Shown: piece by piece, positions 62,876 to 64,000 of the stretch
Layout of the letters: each line of letters begins with the position of its first letter
Position numbering within the stretch: the stretch's first letter is position 1
Assembly (NCBI GenBank): GCA_943372195.1
Contig: CALRXS010000001.1
Coordinates: 124,001 to 188,000 of the forward strand
Direction: 5' to 3'
Length of the DNA: 64,000 nt
From: JAEYZM01 sp943372195
Lineage (GTDB): Bacteria > Bacteroidota > Bacteroidia > Sphingobacteriales > Sphingobacteriaceae
Made by a program: the position numbers and the translations under genes
The notes under the pieces: model-generated
Seen by the model: the letters and a program-made list of their open reading frames with translations, nothing else
The model's database searches: none
Told to the model about the DNA's origin: nothing

Positions 62876-63351
62876 GCGACAAATTGATCGTAGAAATGTT
62901 GAATCTGCTCTTGACTTAAACTTCCATTAACCCATTCAGGGTCAATACCTGCATTGTATTTTTTATAGAATTCAATTGCATCTTCGTTCCACTCCAACAC
63001 TTGCCATGTGATGCCCTTTAAATTTCTTTCGACCGCTTCAATAATTAATTGGTCAAATAATAATTTACCTAATCCTTTACCTCTGTATTCTTCTGTAATG
63101 ATGATGTCTTCTAAATACATTCTACATCCTTTCCATGTTGAATATCTTATGTAGTATAAAGCAAAACCTTGTATTACTTCATCAACTTCCGCTACAAATG
63201 CCCACCAAACAGGGTGATCAGAGAAACCCGCAAATTCAAATTCTTCTAGTGTAACTGTAACTTCTTGTGGTGCTTTTTCAAATAATGCTAATTCTTTTAT
63301 AAGTTCTAATAACCTACTACAGTCTTCGGGTTTAGCTCTGCGTACTTTCAT
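62872..63351 (-). CDS. GNAT N-acetyltransferase
   Basis: 159 residues, diamine/spermidine N-acetyltransferase-like GNAT fold. It has MKVRRAKPEDCSRLLELIKE, EFEFAGFSDHPVWWAFVAE, and the acetyl-CoA motif EEYRGKGLGKLLFDQLI, then WQVLEWNEDAIEFYKKYNA. The ATG at 63351 is chosen. Its stop overlaps the aspartate kinase start (ATGA). Confidence 0.9.
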   Translation of the reverse strand: MKVRRAKPEDCSRLLELIKELALFEKAPQEVTVTLEEFEFAGFSDHPVWWAFVAEVDEVIQGFALYYIRYSTWKGCRMYLEDIIITEEYRGKGLGKLLFDQLIIEAVERNLKGITWQVLEWNEDAIEFYKKYNAGIDPEWVNGSLSQEQIQHFYDQFVA

Positions 63352-64000
63352 TATCTTCTTTATTTTTATAGTGTTTAATAATTCTCTTACCAAAAATTGT
63401 ACTCCCTAATCTTACCATTGTACTTCCATTCTCAATCGCAAGTTTATAATCTGATGACATGCCCATAGAAATTTCTTTGAAAGATTCTTCTTTTCTAAAA
63501 AAGCTCTGTTTTATTCCATCAAACAATACACTCAACTCTTTAAACTCTTCATTTATCATACGCTCAGAATCTGTTAAAGTAGCAATTCCCATCAAGCCTA
63601 CAATTCTAATATTCTTTAACTCTGTATACTCTTCTGACCTTAATAAATCAATTAACTCATCGTATGCTAATCCGAATTTGGTGTCTTCATCTGCAATATA
63701 CACTTGCAATAAACAATCTATTACTCTATTGTTTTTAATCGCTTGCTTATTTACCTCTTGTAGTAATTTTAAACTATCAATCGAATGTATTAAACTAATA
63801 AATGGTGCTATGTATTTTACTTTATTGCTCTGCAAATGTCCGACTAAATGCCACTCTATATCTTTCGGTAATGCCTCAAACTTCTCTACCAATTCTTGAA
63901 CATGATTTTCCCCAAAGATTCTCTGTCCGGCATCATAAGCCTCCATTATATCTTCATTACTCTTAGTCTTTGAAACAGCTATTAGTTCGACACCTTTTGG
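63332..64000 (-). CDS. YggS-family PLP-binding protein, 5' end outside window
   Basis: 222 visible residues. It begins at the window edge with PKGVELIAVSKTKSNEDI, which contains the PLP-binding Lys, then DAGQRIFGENHVQEL, GHLQSNKV and VGLMGIATL. YggS proteins keep pyridoxal phosphate balanced. Its stop overlaps the GNAT start by about 20 nt. First gene of the three-gene operon in view. Confidence 0.92.
   Translation of the reverse strand, partial: PKGVELIAVSKTKSNEDIMEAYDAGQRIFGENHVQELVEKFEALPKDIEWHLVGHLQSNKVKYIAPFISLIHSIDSLKLLQEVNKQAIKNNRVIDCLLQVYIADEDTKFGLAYDELIDLLRSEEYTELKNIRIVGLMGIATLTDSERMINEEFKELSVLFDGIKQSFFRKEESFKEISMGMSSDYKLAIENGSTMVRLGSTIFGKRIIKHYKNKEDNESTQS

Overview
The window is AT-rich chromosomal DNA from a member of the Bacteroidota. 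Support comes from a secreted protein with a type IX secretion C-terminal tail, a DUF2027-Smr protein, a FolB-GlcD-Hsp20-YajQ-PPK housekeeping mix typical of the phylum, promoters of the form TTTG-N19-TAnnTTTG (clearest before tRNA-Ser and purC), the absence of Shine-Dalgarno sequences, and several TTG starts. I cannot place it below phylum level.

Layout. 1-3.6 kb: 3' part of a chromate transporter, dnaB, rlmB. 3.6-12.9 kb: a denitrification (N2O respiration) locus: cytochrome c, clade II nosZ, a membrane protein fused to NosL, nosD, nosF, nosY and a truncated haemoglobin, followed on the other strand by a fasciclin lipoprotein, a polytopic His-rich membrane protein and a Crp/Fnr regulator. 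Three palindromes (TATGAC-N4-GTCATA type) lie at the same distance from -7-like boxes upstream of the cytochrome c, fasciclin and crp genes, so the regulator probably controls itself and the nos locus. 12.9-17.7 kb: queE, folD, lepA, Y-family polymerase. 17.7-18.9 kb: a pentapeptide-repeat gene surrounded by three copies of a 125-137 bp hairpin element whose arms differ in sequence but keep their pairing. 18.9-36.8 kb: housekeeping genes (rluF-like, NtrC-type regulator, RNase P RNA, Smr protein, phosphohexomutase, acyltransferase, lysC-lysA, gcdH-like, folB, glcD-like, hsp20, OMP, yajQ, Lys/Ala histone-like gene, ppk1-ppx, queD-like).

36.8-42.5 kb is a small accessory island. It is bounded by two related ~120 bp segments in inverted orientation, each ending in a tRNA/tmRNA T-arm-like sequence. 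It holds decayed genes (a small phage-like pair and an XRE regulator with a TAA codon), a short Cys-rich ORF and a three-gene secreted-protein operon (T9SS-tail protein, lipase-like hydrolase, PQQ-type propeller lipoprotein).

42.5-64 kb returns to core functions: efp, tRNA-Ser(UGA), a small protein plus MFS transporter, surface-repeat protein, thioesterase, patatin-Omp85 protein, monooxygenase/SAM hydrolase pair, phoH, purC, STAS protein, rnz, an envelope block (MCE protein, amidase, LptD), DUF4197 lipoprotein, cinA, a lipoyl E2 acyltransferase, and an operon of a YggS-type protein, a GNAT acetyltransferase and a second aspartokinase. Short tandem-word repeats (7-9 bp units), sometimes forming long hairpins, recur just after stop codons through the window.
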